64,000 nt of DNA from Arthrobacter livingstonensis (GCF_003219815.1 NZ_QJVD01000025.1:1-64000), one strand, 5' to 3'; shown: positions 36,385 to 44,749, counted from the first letter of the stretch. Numbers and translations: made by a program. Notes: generated by a model from the letters alone, not told the origin.

Positions 36385-36423
36385 GAAGCTGCGCAAGGTG
36401 AGAGCCCAGCCATGCGCAGCTTC
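36385..36423. terminator. Bidirectional inverted repeat between convergent genes
   Basis: GAAGCTGCGCA (36385-36395) and its exact complement (36413-36423) form an 11-bp stem with a 17-nt loop between the uncharacterised gene (+) and the LacI regulator (-). There is no long T-tract, so it is a terminator-like structure of moderate certainty. Confidence 0.65.
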
Positions 36424-36453
36424 GGAGTGGTTGGGATCGATCCCCGGCCCGGC

Positions 36454-37467
36454 TCAGGACCGCGGCGCGGCCGTGCTGTGCCGGATTTTCAGCTCAAACG
36501 GCATAAGCACGTCCCTAACGGAACCGGCAGCCCCTGCCAGCTCGGCCAACAGCATTGCGGCGGCGGATCGGCCATGGTTCCAGGGCTCCTGGGCAATGGT
36601 GGTCAGCCCCGCCGGGGCTGAAAAATCGTGGTCGTCAATCCCCACAACCGACAGTTCCTCGGGAATACGGATGCCGCGGCGCTGGGCCTCAAACATGGCA
36701 CCCAGCGCCATCTCATCCGATCCGCAAAAAAGCGCGGTGGGAAGCTCACCCGGCGCATCGAAAATTCGCACTGCGGCCCGCGCGCCGTCAGCCACCGTGA
36801 AATCGCCGGCCGCGGTCCAGTCCGGTCGGAGCTCCAGCCCCGCACCCGCCATTGCCGTCTCGAACGCCACCGTGCGCAGTGCCGGGACCTTGAAGTTCTT
36901 CTCGTCCTGGATGCCGCCACGGATGTGGCCAACGCCGCGGTGCCCCAGCCCGATCAGGTGGCCGGTGGCGGTTGCGGCGGCTGCGGCATCGTCAATGTAG
37001 ACGCCGTGGCAGCCCGCCACCGGGCCGCCCACGGAGAGCAGCGGGATGTCCGTGTGGTGGAGTTGGCGCAGTTCCTCCTCGGAGAGTCCAAGAGACAACA
37101 CCAGCAGCCCGTCAATTTGTTTGCGCACCATGCTTTCGGTGAAGCTGCGCTTCTGCCCGTGGACATACCCGCCCAGGCTAAAGAGCAGCAGGTTGTAGCC
37201 ATTCTCGCGCAACACCTGGTCGATCCCCTCGATGGCGTGCCCAAAGTACCAGCGGTCCACAAACGGCACCAGCACCCCTACGGTCCTGGTGCGGCCGGTG
37301 GCGAGGCCGCTGGCCGACGGCGAGGGCACGTAGCCCAGCTCCGCCGCGACGGCCAGCACCTTCGCCCGGGTGGCCTCGCTGACCCGGGGCAGTCCCCGCA
37401 GCGCGCGTGACACCGTGGCCGTGGAGACCTGCGCCTGCGCCGCAACATCGTCAATGCTCACGCCCAT
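36454..37467 (-). CDS. LacI-family regulator of the adjacent sugar importer
   Basis: About 337 residues. The N-terminal LacI helix-turn-helix (SIDDVAAQAQVSTATVSRALRG) and hinge PSPSASGLATGRTRTVGVLVP are followed by the periplasmic-binding-type domain with SLGLSEEELRQ, LGHRGVGHIRGG and ELSVVGIDDHDFSA. It is the last gene of the sugar operon in the same orientation. ATG 37467 is chosen because GGGGAG lies 7 nt upstream; a nine-codon longer form is possible. It probably represses the importer in the absence of its sugar. Confidence 0.92.
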   Translation of the reverse strand: MGVSIDDVAAQAQVSTATVSRALRGLPRVSEATRAKVLAVAAELGYVPSPSASGLATGRTRTVGVLVPFVDRWYFGHAIEGIDQVLRENGYNLLLFSLGGYVHGQKRSFTESMVRKQIDGLLVLSLGLSEEELRQLHHTDIPLLSVGGPVAGCHGVYIDDAAAAATATGHLIGLGHRGVGHIRGGIQDEKNFKVPALRTVAFETAMAGAGLELRPDWTAAGDFTVADGARAAVRIFDAPGELPTALFCGSDEMALGAMFEAQRRGIRIPEELSVVGIDDHDFSAPAGLTTIAQEPWNHGRSAAAMLLAELAGAAGSVRDVLMPFELKIRHSTAAPRS

Positions 37468-37570
37468 TTCGACTCTCCCCTCAGGTGAATCCAACGCGGT
37501 GGGTCCGCCCGCCGCCGTGCAGAAGCGGACCGCCGCGACGCTGATTCAGGCACGACGGCGGCCCGCCCGC

Positions 37571-37828
37571 TCAGCGGGGGCGCCGGGCCGTGCGGGCAGG
37601 CAGTTTCCGGCGCAGCCTGACCATGCCCCACAGCCCCAACACCAGGGCCAGGAGTCCCATGGCCCACAGCAGCGCCGGCTGTCCGGTCACCTCCATCCAG
37701 ACGGTGACGGCAAGAACCACCAGTGCCCAAAACCCCAGAAACCCGATGATCAGATCAAAGTCCTCGGCGCTGCGCTGCCGGGATGCGGGAGCATGAAGTC
37801 CGGAATCCTTCTGCTTGCGGGGGCCCAT
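37571..37828 (-). CDS. Small two-helix membrane protein in the sugar operon
   Basis: An 85-residue protein with a polar N-terminus, hydrophobic segments at about 25-47 and 51-70, and a basic Arg-rich C-terminus. Its ATG at 37828 directly abuts the MalG-type stop, so it belongs to the operon. Similar small membrane proteins are common after sugar permeases in Micrococcaceae, but I know no assigned function. Confidence 0.75.
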   Translation of the reverse strand: MGPRKQKDSGLHAPASRQRSAEDFDLIIGFLGFWALVVLAVTVWMEVTGQPALLWAMGLLALVLGLWGMVRLRRKLPARTARRPR

Positions 37829-38707
37829 CTACTTCACCGCCCCGGCCGTCAGGCCGGCCACGATCTTGCGCTGGAACACCAGCACCAGGATCACCAGCGG
37901 GATGGTCACCACGGTTCCGGCGGCCATGACGGCCGTATACGGTTCCTGGTGCGGCTGCGAACCGGCAAAGTAGGCGATGGCCACCGTGACGGTCTTCGTG
38001 GCCTCGCTGGAAAGCTGGCTCGCAATGAGGAACTCGTTCCACGCCCCAATAAAGGCCAGGATGGCCGTGGTGAAGACAGCGGGAGCTGCCAGCGGCATGA
38101 TGACCTTGCGGAACGCCTCACCCTGGGTGCAGCCATCGATCCGGGCCGCTTCCTCCAGCTCCCACGGCATTTCGCGGAAGAAGGACGTCAGCGTGTAGAC
38201 CGTCAGCGGCAGCACGAAGGAGATGTTCGGAATGATCAGCGCCTGGTAGGTACCCATCCAGCCAATGTTGGTGAACAGCTGGAACAGCGGGGTCACGATG
38301 GCGACACCGGGAAACATCGAGGCACCGAGCACAAAACCAAGCACCAGGAACTTAAAGCGGAACTCCAGCCGGGCCAGCGCATAGGCGGCAAACACGCCGA
38401 ACAGCAGGGCGACAGCCGTGGTCACGCTGGAGACAATCAGCGAGTTCAGCAGGTTCTGCGCAAAGTGGTTGCCCAGGCTTTCAGAGAACACCGTGGTGAA
38501 GTTGTCCCAGGTGACATGCGTGAACCAGGGGGTCGGATCGAAGGTGTAGCCGACGTCCCTGAAGGCGGTGACCAGCATCCAATAAAACGGCAGCAGACAC
38601 CAAATGAGGATGATCGCCGCGCTGATGTAGGTGCGAGAGCTGGACCAGCGCTCCCTCCGGCGGGCAACCGACTTTGCCGCCGACGGATCTAGGGTTGCAA
38701 CACTCAT
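37829..38707 (-). CDS. Sugar ABC permease (MalG type), second sugar operon
   Basis: About 292 residues, six hydrophobic segments, EAA loop MPWELEEAARIDGCTQGEAF. ATG 38707 (MSVATLDPS) lies one base after the MalF stop. With the MalF-type partner and binding protein it makes a maltose/trehalose-class importer. No ATPase is encoded here, so a shared MsmK/UgpC-type ATPase is likely. Confidence 0.93.
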   Translation of the reverse strand: MSVATLDPSAAKSVARRRERWSSSRTYISAAIILIWCLLPFYWMLVTAFRDVGYTFDPTPWFTHVTWDNFTTVFSESLGNHFAQNLLNSLIVSSVTTAVALLFGVFAAYALARLEFRFKFLVLGFVLGASMFPGVAIVTPLFQLFTNIGWMGTYQALIIPNISFVLPLTVYTLTSFFREMPWELEEAARIDGCTQGEAFRKVIMPLAAPAVFTTAILAFIGAWNEFLIASQLSSEATKTVTVAIAYFAGSQPHQEPYTAVMAAGTVVTIPLVILVLVFQRKIVAGLTAGAVK

Positions 38708-38708
38708 C

Positions 38709-39734
38709 TCACTTCGCCTTTCCCGAGTTGGTGGCCGATTCGACGGCATTGGCCCCCAGGAAGCGGACAAAAATGAACGCCACAATGAAGATGATCAGGA
38801 ACGTGATGGTGGACAGTGCCGCGGCCGAGTTGAAGCCGATCCGGATCTGGTTCACCACCAGGATGGAAAGGGTTGTTGTCCCGTTGGCGCCTGCCGTCAT
38901 GATGGCCGGAAGGTCGTACATGCGCAGGGCGTCCAGCGTGCGGAACAGGATCGCCACCATCAGGGCCGGCTTGACCAGCGGAAGCGTGATCTGGGTGAAC
39001 CGCTGCCAGGCGGTGGCGCCGTCGACCTTGGCCGCCTCGTAGACGTCGTTCGGGATCATTTGCAGGCCCGCCAGGATCAACAATGCCATGAACGGCGTCG
39101 TCTTCCAGACGTCCGCAATGATGATGGCAGCCCGGGCGGGACCCTCGGAGCCCGTCCACAGGATGGAGGTATGGAAGAGGGTGTTGGCAATGCCGTCAAA
39201 GGCAAAGATAAAGAACCACAGCTTGGCGGTCACGGCGGTCGGGATGGCCCACGGCACCAGGACCGCGGCGCGCAGGGCGCTGCGTCCGCGGAACGTCCGG
39301 GACATGATGATTGCCATCCAAAAACCGATCACGGTTTCCAGCGCCACGGTAATGACGGTGAGCAGGAACGTGGTGCCGGTGGCCGACCAGAACTGCGAGC
39401 CGAGGGTGCCGGCAGGGCAGGAAGCCTGGCCCGTGGGGGTGTTGCACTGCTGGAAGATCCAGTGGATGTAGTTATACAGGCCGGCGAATCCGCCGGCCAC
39501 GAAGGAACCCGTCACGGGGTCCAGGCCTTGGTCCTTCTGCAGCGACATGACGATGGCGTCGATGACCGGGTAGACAATCACGATGCCAAGCACAATCAGC
39601 GACGGAATGATCAGCAGCGCTGCTGCACGTCCCTGCGTCTTTTGCTTCCGGTCCTGCCCGACTTCCTTGTTCTCCAGTCCCGTCCCTGGGTCCTTCTTGC
39701 CGCGACGGGTCAGCGGCTCCGCTTGCATTGACAT
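38709..39734 (-). CDS. Sugar ABC permease (MalF type), second sugar operon
   Basis: About 341 residues with six core hydrophobic segments plus a periplasmic loop bearing two cysteines (QQCNTPTGQASCPAGT), which may form a disulfide. The EAA loop reads MIPNDVYEAAKVDGATAWQRF. ATG 39734 is preceded by AGGAAAGGA. It resembles SugA/ThuF-type permeases for trehalose or maltose, but this is by likeness only. Confidence 0.93.
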   Translation of the reverse strand: MSMQAEPLTRRGKKDPGTGLENKEVGQDRKQKTQGRAAALLIIPSLIVLGIVIVYPVIDAIVMSLQKDQGLDPVTGSFVAGGFAGLYNYIHWIFQQCNTPTGQASCPAGTLGSQFWSATGTTFLLTVITVALETVIGFWMAIIMSRTFRGRSALRAAVLVPWAIPTAVTAKLWFFIFAFDGIANTLFHTSILWTGSEGPARAAIIIADVWKTTPFMALLILAGLQMIPNDVYEAAKVDGATAWQRFTQITLPLVKPALMVAILFRTLDALRMYDLPAIMTAGANGTTTLSILVVNQIRIGFNSAAALSTITFLIIFIVAFIFVRFLGANAVESATNSGKAK

Positions 39735-39779
39735 GCCCCAGTCCTTTCCTCGGGTGCCGATTGCATGGGTGGTTGGGAA

Positions 39780-39825
39780 GGACGACGGCGGCCCGGGCAC
39801 CCAGGTGCGCGGGCCGCCGTCGTCC
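39780..39825 (-). promoter_or_regulatory. Strong intercistronic hairpin between binding protein and permeases
   Basis: GGACGACGGCGGCCCG (39780-39795) and its exact complement (39810-39825) form a 16-bp stem with a 14-nt loop, 42 nt beyond the binding-protein stop and 46 nt before the MalF start. There are only two T residues after it. As in the galactonate operon, it probably favours abundance of the binding protein. Confidence 0.75.
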
Positions 39826-39866
39826 TCAAATTGCCGTGTACCGGCTGGTTACGGCGTGTCGCCGGC

Positions 39867-41165
39867 CTACTGCGAACCGGCCGCCGCGAGGGCCGCCTGC
39901 ATGTCGGTCATGGCCTGGTCAACGCTTTTGTCACCCTTCAGGGCCGCGTAGGCGTTGATTTGGACCGCCTGGGTCACTGCCGGGTAGAACGGCGAGACCG
40001 GACGGGGCACGGCGTTCTTGATGGACGTCAGCAGGACCGGCAGGTATGGCAGCTGCTTGACCAGGCCGGCGTCGGCATACAGGGACTCGCGGACCGGGGC
40101 CAGCGAACCCTGCGTGGCGTAGAACTTCTCGGTTTCCTCGCTGGTCATGAACTTCATGAAGTCCATGGCCGTCGCCTTGTGCTTGCTGTACACGCTCATG
40201 GCGATGTTGTGCCCGCCCAGTGAGGAAGCGCCGGGTCCGTCCTTGCCGGGGAGAGGTGCGATCCCGAACTTGTCCTTGACCACGGACGAACCGTCAGTCT
40301 TGGCCAGGTTGTACACATAGGGCCAGTTGCGCAGGAACAGCAGCTTGCCGGCCTCAAAGGACTGGCGGCCCTGCTCCTCCTGGTAGGTGATGGCCTGCTT
40401 GGGGATGTTGCCGTCCTTGAATGCCTGGACCAGGTTGGTCAGCCCGGCCTTGGCTTCCGGCGTGTTCACAGCCGGCTTGCCGTCCTTGTCCACGATGACC
40501 CCACCGGCGGTGTTAATGGCCTCTGCGGCGTTGACGGTCAGGCCCTCGTACTGGGCAAACTGGCCTGCGTAGCAGTCAATGCCCTTGGCCTTGGCGATGG
40601 AGCACATGCCCATCATCTCGTCCCAGGTCTTGGGCGGGGTGGGAACCAGGTCCTTGCGGTAGTAAAGGATTCCGCCGTCGGACGTCTGCGGGGCCGCGTA
40701 AAGCGTGTCCTTGTAGGTGGCCGTGGCCACCGTGGCCGGCAGGAAGCCGGTGGTGTCGAAGGCCGTCTTGTCCTTCAGCGGCTGCAGCCAGCCCTTGGCC
40801 GCGAACTCCGCCGTCCAGACAACGTCCACGTCGACGACGTCGTAGCCGGCATTTTTGGCCTGGAAGTTCTGCACCAGGTCGTCGTGCTGCTGATCCGCCT
40901 TGTCCGACTGCTCCTTGAAGGTGACCTGTTCATTCTTGTGGGCCGGGTCCGCATTCCATTTGTCCACGAGCGGGCGGACGACGTTCGAATTGTCCTTGCC
41001 CTGGACATAGGTGATGGGTCCGCGCCCGTCCAGGTTGGCGCCCGCGTCGCCGCTGAGCCCGCCTGCGGTCGAGCCGCCACCGCTGCCACCGCCGCCGCAG
41101 GCCGCCAGCGTCATCGCCAGGACCGACACCGCCGCCAATGAAGCAAACTTCCTTGAATGTCTCAT
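39867..41165 (-). CDS. Sugar-binding lipoprotein, second sugar operon
   Basis: A 432-residue family-1 binding protein. The lipobox LTLAAC puts the lipidated Cys at 23, followed by a Gly/Ser linker. Mature segments GPITYVQGKDNSNVVRPLVD, YDVVDVDVVWTAEFAAKGWL, LYAAPQTSDGGILYYRKDLV and FGIAPLPG resemble LpqY/ThuE-type trehalose/maltose binders. ATG 41165 is chosen because it begins a perfect signal peptide; the much longer open frame upstream is non-coding. Confidence 0.92.
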   Translation of the reverse strand: MRHSRKFASLAAVSVLAMTLAACGGGGSGGGSTAGGLSGDAGANLDGRGPITYVQGKDNSNVVRPLVDKWNADPAHKNEQVTFKEQSDKADQQHDDLVQNFQAKNAGYDVVDVDVVWTAEFAAKGWLQPLKDKTAFDTTGFLPATVATATYKDTLYAAPQTSDGGILYYRKDLVPTPPKTWDEMMGMCSIAKAKGIDCYAGQFAQYEGLTVNAAEAINTAGGVIVDKDGKPAVNTPEAKAGLTNLVQAFKDGNIPKQAITYQEEQGRQSFEAGKLLFLRNWPYVYNLAKTDGSSVVKDKFGIAPLPGKDGPGASSLGGHNIAMSVYSKHKATAMDFMKFMTSEETEKFYATQGSLAPVRESLYADAGLVKQLPYLPVLLTSIKNAVPRPVSPFYPAVTQAVQINAYAALKGDKSVDQAMTDMQAALAAAGSQ

Positions 41166-41475
41166 TCCACGCTCTTTCCCGTCGGTGAAAACTTGCAACT
41201 GTGAAATTACCGAACCCGTGCAACAGTCCGGCGTATTGGTGATGGGGATCACTCTAGGCATGCGGCACGGCGGAGTGCAAGCGCTTACGCACAATTGTGA
41301 CCATTTCATTATCCGGGCCCACCTCACGGATCTCCGGGCCCCTCCTTCGCAAGCCGCGCCGCCACCCGCCCGCCGCATCCCGTGAAAGAAAAATCCCGTG
41401 AAAGAAAAAGGGGAGGGCGGCCGGCGCCCAGTTTCCCGGACCCCGGCCACCCTCCCTTGGAAAGGGGTTCGGCGG

Positions 41476-41892
41476 CTACTTCCCGTGCTTGAAGATCCCT
41501 GCGATCTTGGCGCCAAGTCCCTTGGCGTTGCCCACTGCATCCTCGGCGAAGTGCTTGACGTTCTCCGCGGCCTCTTCGGTGAATTCCTTCATGTTCCCGG
41601 CAGCGTCATCTGCGAATTCCTTGATGTTCCCGCCCGCGTCGCCGGCAAAGTCCTTGGCCTTCTCCGCAGCATCGCCGGCAAAGTCCTTGGCCTTCTCCGC
41701 AGCATCGCCGGCAAAGTCCTTGGCCTTCTCCGCAGCATCGCCGGCAAAGTCCTTGGCCTTCTCCGCAGCATCGCCGGCAAAGTCCTTGGCCTTCTCCGCA
41801 GCATCGCCGGCAAAGTCCTTGGCCTTCTCCGCAGCATCGCCGGCAAAGTCCTTGGCCGAATCCAGCGGGTTTCCTGCGTTGTTCTCGCTCAT
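41476..41892 (-). CDS. Eleven-residue-repeat (LEA-like) protein
   Basis: A 138-residue protein consisting almost wholly of ten 11-residue repeats. Six are identical, AKDFAGDAAEK, encoded by perfect 33-bp DNA repeats between about 41660 and 41857. The other four are diverged (AKDFAGDAGGN, IKEFADDAAGN, MKEFTEEAAEN, VKHFAEDAVGN), followed by a Lys-rich AKGLGAKIAGIFKHGK tail. The 11-mer gives an amphipathic helix with charged and Ala/Phe faces, as in LEA group 3 and apolipoprotein-like proteins. It lies just downstream of the Asp23/AmaP cluster in the same direction. I infer a membrane- or envelope-protective role; no function is proven. Confidence 0.85.
   Translation of the reverse strand: MSENNAGNPLDSAKDFAGDAAEKAKDFAGDAAEKAKDFAGDAAEKAKDFAGDAAEKAKDFAGDAAEKAKDFAGDAAEKAKDFAGDAGGNIKEFADDAAGNMKEFTEEAAENVKHFAEDAVGNAKGLGAKIAGIFKHGK
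41660..41857 (-). repeat. Perfect 33-bp tandem repeats in the 11-residue-repeat gene
   Basis: Six identical 33-bp units, beginning TTCTCCGCAGCATCGCCGG on the plus strand, encode the identical AKDFAGDAAEK blocks. Identity at the DNA level, including silent positions, points to recent expansion by slippage or recombination, and copy number is likely to vary among strains. Confidence 0.95.
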
Positions 41893-41958
41893 GTGGTTCT
41901 CCCTCTTTTCGATCTGGCGGCCCCGGCGCTGAGCCGGCTGGTGGTGGTGAACTGAAGA

Positions 41959-42576
41959 CTAGCGGACCCGTTCGGCTTTCGTGAACCGTGACCTGGCGCC
42001 GGACCCGATGCTCACCAGCACCGGAACCTGCAGGCCCAGCAGCGCGTCCAGGGCATCGACCAGGGAGCCAATGTCCGCGGCAACTTCCTGGGGGGCGACG
42101 CCCTGGCGTGGAAGGACCCGGACGCGCACGCACGCCTGTCCGCGGAAGTCATAACTCGTCACGGACACTCCCGTCAGGTCCCCGCGTTCCAGAAGGGCCG
42201 CCTTGAGGGATTGCTCGGCAACGGCGGAGCTGAGGGCCACCTTGCCGACGGCAGCGTCGTCGTCGGTTCCGTCGCGCTGGAACAGGATGTTGGTGCGCCC
42301 CTTTCCCTGGTTGGCCACCCAAGTCACCATGGACACCACCACCACCAGCAGGCAGGCGGCCACGACCAGCCAGATCCAGCTGCCGCTGCCCGGGGCCAGA
42401 CGGGTCCGGGCGGCTAGCTCGCCCAGCCACTGGACCTGCGGCCCGGCCCATTGCTGCCACCAGCGCGCAACGGACGGAACCGCGACCAGGACGGCCAGCG
42501 CCGCGCCCAGCGCCAGCAGCAACAGTCCGGTGAGCACCAGCAGGAACCTGTTAAGACCGCGCGGCGTGCCGTTCAT
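41959..42576 (-). CDS. AmaP-like membrane anchor of the Asp23 cluster
   Basis: A 205-residue protein with two hydrophobic segments (about 10-32 and 66-88) and a cytoplasmic C-terminal domain beginning VALSSAVAEQSLKAALLER, which resembles the Asp23/AmaP alpha-beta fold. AmaP anchors Asp23 at the membrane in firmicutes. Its ATG overlaps the preceding stop by 4 bp. The actinobacterial role is inferred by cluster context. Confidence 0.75.
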   Translation of the reverse strand: MNGTPRGLNRFLLVLTGLLLLALGAALAVLVAVPSVARWWQQWAGPQVQWLGELAARTRLAPGSGSWIWLVVAACLLVVVVSMVTWVANQGKGRTNILFQRDGTDDDAAVGKVALSSAVAEQSLKAALLERGDLTGVSVTSYDFRGQACVRVRVLPRQGVAPQEVAADIGSLVDALDALLGLQVPVLVSIGSGARSRFTKAERVR

Positions 42577-43148
42577 ACGCCCACCACCCCGCTTCCGGAG
42601 AGCTTGACGGTCACTTCCGGTGCCGGTTCCAGCGCCATGGCTGCCAGCTCCGCCTCCACGGCGGCACGGATGTGTGACTCCTCAAGGCGGATGCCGGACG
42701 TCGGACGGACGTTGACCTGCACCGCCCGGGCCGACACCACCACCATGACCTGCTCGCGCGTCACCCCGGCAGCGAGCCTTGCCCGCTTTGCCAACGCCGA
42801 GGCGATGACCTCGTCATCTACCACAATGGCGATGCGGGGATCCGGAATGATGTGCCGGGCGCGCCGGCCCGGCAGCACGGCGTAGGCCAGGAAAATCAGT
42901 CCAACCAACAACAACAGGACACCAATGGCGCCCAGCAGCATCGGCTCGATGCCTTCGGGCAGCCCGGCAAGGCGCTGCGCGAACGCAAGCGGGTCGATCA
43001 GCCACGGCGGCTGGCCCACGGCCCGCAAAATGGCCTCCAACAGGCCGTAGACGGCCAGCAGCGTCATCAGGATCGCGGCCACCACGGACAACCGGGCCCT
43101 CGAGGAATGCGTTTCACGCTTGAGGATGCGCGGGGTCAACTCACTCAT
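42573..43148 (-). CDS. DUF6286-type membrane protein of the Asp23 cluster
   Basis: A 191-residue protein with two hydrophobic segments (about 20-42 and 70-92) and a C-terminal domain with IAIVVDDEVIASALAKRAR, VNVRPTSG and PEVTVKLSGS. DUF6286 proteins are found beside Asp23 and DUF2273 proteins in actinobacteria. Overlaps with both neighbours place it in the same operon. A structural or envelope-stress role is inferred. Confidence 0.75.
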   Translation of the reverse strand: MSELTPRILKRETHSSRARLSVVAAILMTLLAVYGLLEAILRAVGQPPWLIDPLAFAQRLAGLPEGIEPMLLGAIGVLLLLVGLIFLAYAVLPGRRARHIIPDPRIAIVVDDEVIASALAKRARLAAGVTREQVMVVVSARAVQVNVRPTSGIRLEESHIRAAVEAELAAMALEPAPEVTVKLSGSGVVGV

Positions 43149-43528
43149 TGAACGCGCCCTTCGTCAGTGGAATGGATGCCGGATATGCGGATGTCGACGC
43201 GGCTGAGTTGCGAGCCCGTGAGGTGTTCCACTTGCGTCAGGATGCCCGACTTCGCCGCCGCTGCCCGGTCCGCAACATTTCCGCCCGTGCGGGCAACACG
43301 GTCCGGATCCCTCCGCACCGCAGCCAGGGAGGGCACACTGATCGGCGAGGAAACAGACAGCGCCAGCGAACCGGCGTCGTCCGCCCAGGACACGCGCACA
43401 GAGGAGGGCGCGACGCCAAAAACCCCGGCGGCCGCAGCCCGGGCCACCGACGTCAACGCCTGGGTGCTGATCCGGGTGTGCCCTGAAAGCTCACGTTCGG
43501 CGCTCACGGCAGTGCCCGTTTCCGTCAC
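43145..43528 (-). CDS. Asp23-cluster soluble protein (Asp23/Gls24-like)
   Basis: A 127-residue protein beginning GTG at 43528, overlapping the DUF2273 stop by 4 bp (GTGA). The sequence TRISTQALTSVARAAAAGVFGVAPSSVRVSW followed by VDIRISGI has the alpha-beta rhythm of Asp23/Gls24 proteins without the canonical signature. It is probably a diverged paralogue of the upstream Asp23 protein. Confidence 0.7.
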   Translation of the reverse strand: MTETGTAVSAERELSGHTRISTQALTSVARAAAAGVFGVAPSSVRVSWADDAGSLALSVSSPISVPSLAAVRRDPDRVARTGGNVADRAAAAKSGILTQVEHLTGSQLSRVDIRISGIHSTDEGRVQ

Positions 43529-43716
43529 GACGAAGAGCGCCGGCCGGTGAGGGCGTCCAGCACCCCGCGCCAGTCGAGCCTGCCTCCGGCGGCCCGGCCG
43601 ACAAACGCACCAATGGCGATGAAAAGGGCGCCAATGATGAAGCCCCAGAAGCCAAATCTAAAGGCCATGTAGGCCAGGAAGGCGCCAAACCCGGCGCACA
43701 CCACTGTCAGGTTCAC
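43525..43716 (-). CDS. DUF2273-like small membrane protein
   Basis: A 63-residue protein nearly filled by two hydrophobic segments separated by FGFWGF and ending RLDWRGVLDALTGRR. DUF2273 proteins recur in Asp23 clusters. The GTG start at 43716 overlaps the Asp23 stop by 4 bp, and its own stop overlaps the next gene, so translation is coupled through the whole cluster. Confidence 0.75.
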   Translation of the reverse strand: MNLTVVCAGFGAFLAYMAFRFGFWGFIIGALFIAIGAFVGRAAGGRLDWRGVLDALTGRRSSS

Positions 43717-44222
43717 GGCTGCCCTCCGTGGTTGGTTGCTACGGTCGCAGGCTTGCCCGCGGCGCCGTAGCGGTCGGCCAACTTGGGCCGGGACTGCTGC
43801 TTGTCTGCGTCGGCGGACGGAATGAAGACGTCGGTGATTTCAATGTTGACTTCGATGACGTCGCGTCCCACCAGTTCTTCCACCGCGGCATACACGGCGG
43901 CCCGGACGGTGTTGGCCAGGTTTTGCAGCGGGTAGCCGTAGAGGGCCATCATGACCAGGTCCACCGCCACCTGGGACTCCCCCACTTCCACCCGGACGCC
44001 CTGGGTCAGGTCGGTGGCTCCGACGACGTCCCGGATAGCGCCAATGGAGCGTGAGGCCCCCGAGCCAAGCGCGTGGACCCCTTCGACCCCGCGTGCCGCG
44101 ACACCCACCACTTTGGCCACCGCGGTGTCCGAGATGATGGTGCGGCCTTGTGCGTAGTCGGGCTGTGCTTGGAATGCCCTTGGTGCTTGCGGTGTTTCCG
44201 ACTGTTGGCTTGGCCCGTCCAT
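43713..44222 (-). CDS. Asp23/Gls24 family envelope stress protein
   Basis: A 169-residue protein with the Asp23 pattern: GRTIISDTAVAKVVGVAARGVEGVHAL, the VRVEVGESQVAVDLVMMALYG core strands, and VRAAVYAAVEELVGRDVIEVNIEITDVFIP. It heads the cluster of four further genes. ATG 44222 is chosen because AAGGAG lies 6 nt upstream; a longer frame lacks a ribosome site. In firmicutes such proteins respond to alkaline or cell-wall stress at the membrane. Confidence 0.88.
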   Translation of the reverse strand: MDGPSQQSETPQAPRAFQAQPDYAQGRTIISDTAVAKVVGVAARGVEGVHALGSGASRSIGAIRDVVGATDLTQGVRVEVGESQVAVDLVMMALYGYPLQNLANTVRAAVYAAVEELVGRDVIEVNIEITDVFIPSADADKQQSRPKLADRYGAAGKPATVATNHGGQP

Positions 44223-44505
44223 GAAAGCTCCTTGTCGCGTTTCTTTTACGGTAAGCCTATGCATCGATAAGTTGGGGGGCAACGCCGGGCGGATTCGCGG
44301 TGGCGGACCACCGAGAGTACGGGCATGGTGTTTTACCCTGCCTTTACCCTGGTGTGCACGGCCATTTCTGTACTCTGGGGCAGTTCCGGGCGAGATTCCA
44401 CTTCCTGGACCGGCATACCCTTACTCTCGAGGTCCTCCGTGGCGCGCCCAGTCACGGAGCTGCGACTTTGAACAATCGCCCGCTTGCGTCAGTGGGCGAA
44501 GACGC
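44223..44505. other. Intergenic region between the Asp23 cluster and tRNA operon
   Basis: About 280 bp with no open frame of coding character. It presumably contains the promoter of the Asp23 cluster. I see no repeat or riboswitch. Confidence 0.5.
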
Positions 44506-44534
44506 AAAAAAACCCCTTATCTCTAAGGGGTTTT
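44506..44534 (-). terminator. Rho-independent terminator of the tRNA operon
   Basis: On the minus strand, AAAACCCCTTA and TAAGGGGTTTT form an 11-bp stem around a GAGA tetraloop, followed by further T residues. It begins just 5 nt beyond the CCA end of tRNA-Phe. Confidence 0.95.
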
Positions 44535-44538
44535 CGTG

Positions 44539-44614
44539 TGGTGGCTCCGACCGGCGTCGATCCGGTGACCTTTCGATTTTCAGTCGAACGCTCTACCAAC
44601 TGAGCTACAGAGCC
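44539..44614 (-). tRNA. tRNA-Phe (GAA)
   Basis: A 76-nt tRNA with acceptor GGCTCTG pairing to CGGAGCC, anticodon stem TTCGA/TCGAA around loop CTGAAAA (anticodon GAA), a normal T-arm (GGATCGACGCC-type), and the 3' CCA encoded. It is the last tRNA of the cluster. Confidence 0.97.
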
Positions 44615-44675
44615 TTGGTGAACTGCGAAAGCCTTTGTCACCAGATCCCCTGAAAGGCATTTCAGGAAACCTAAG

Positions 44676-44749
44676 CGACCCTGACGGGACTCGAACCCGC
44701 GACCTCCGCCGTGACAGGGCGGCGCGCTAACCAACTGCGCTACAGGGCC
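44676..44749 (-). tRNA. tRNA-Asp (GTC)
   Basis: A 74-nt tRNA with acceptor GGCCCTG/CAGGGTC (one G-U pair), anticodon stem CCGCC/GGCGG around CTGTCAC (anticodon GTC), a GGGTTCGAGTCCC T-arm and discriminator G. CCA is not encoded. Confidence 0.97.

Noticed and set aside
41398-41955. Plus-strand frame with repeated GKVLGLLRSIA units
   Set aside because: It is the antisense translation of the 33-bp repeats. The minus-strand protein has sensible composition and a start site.
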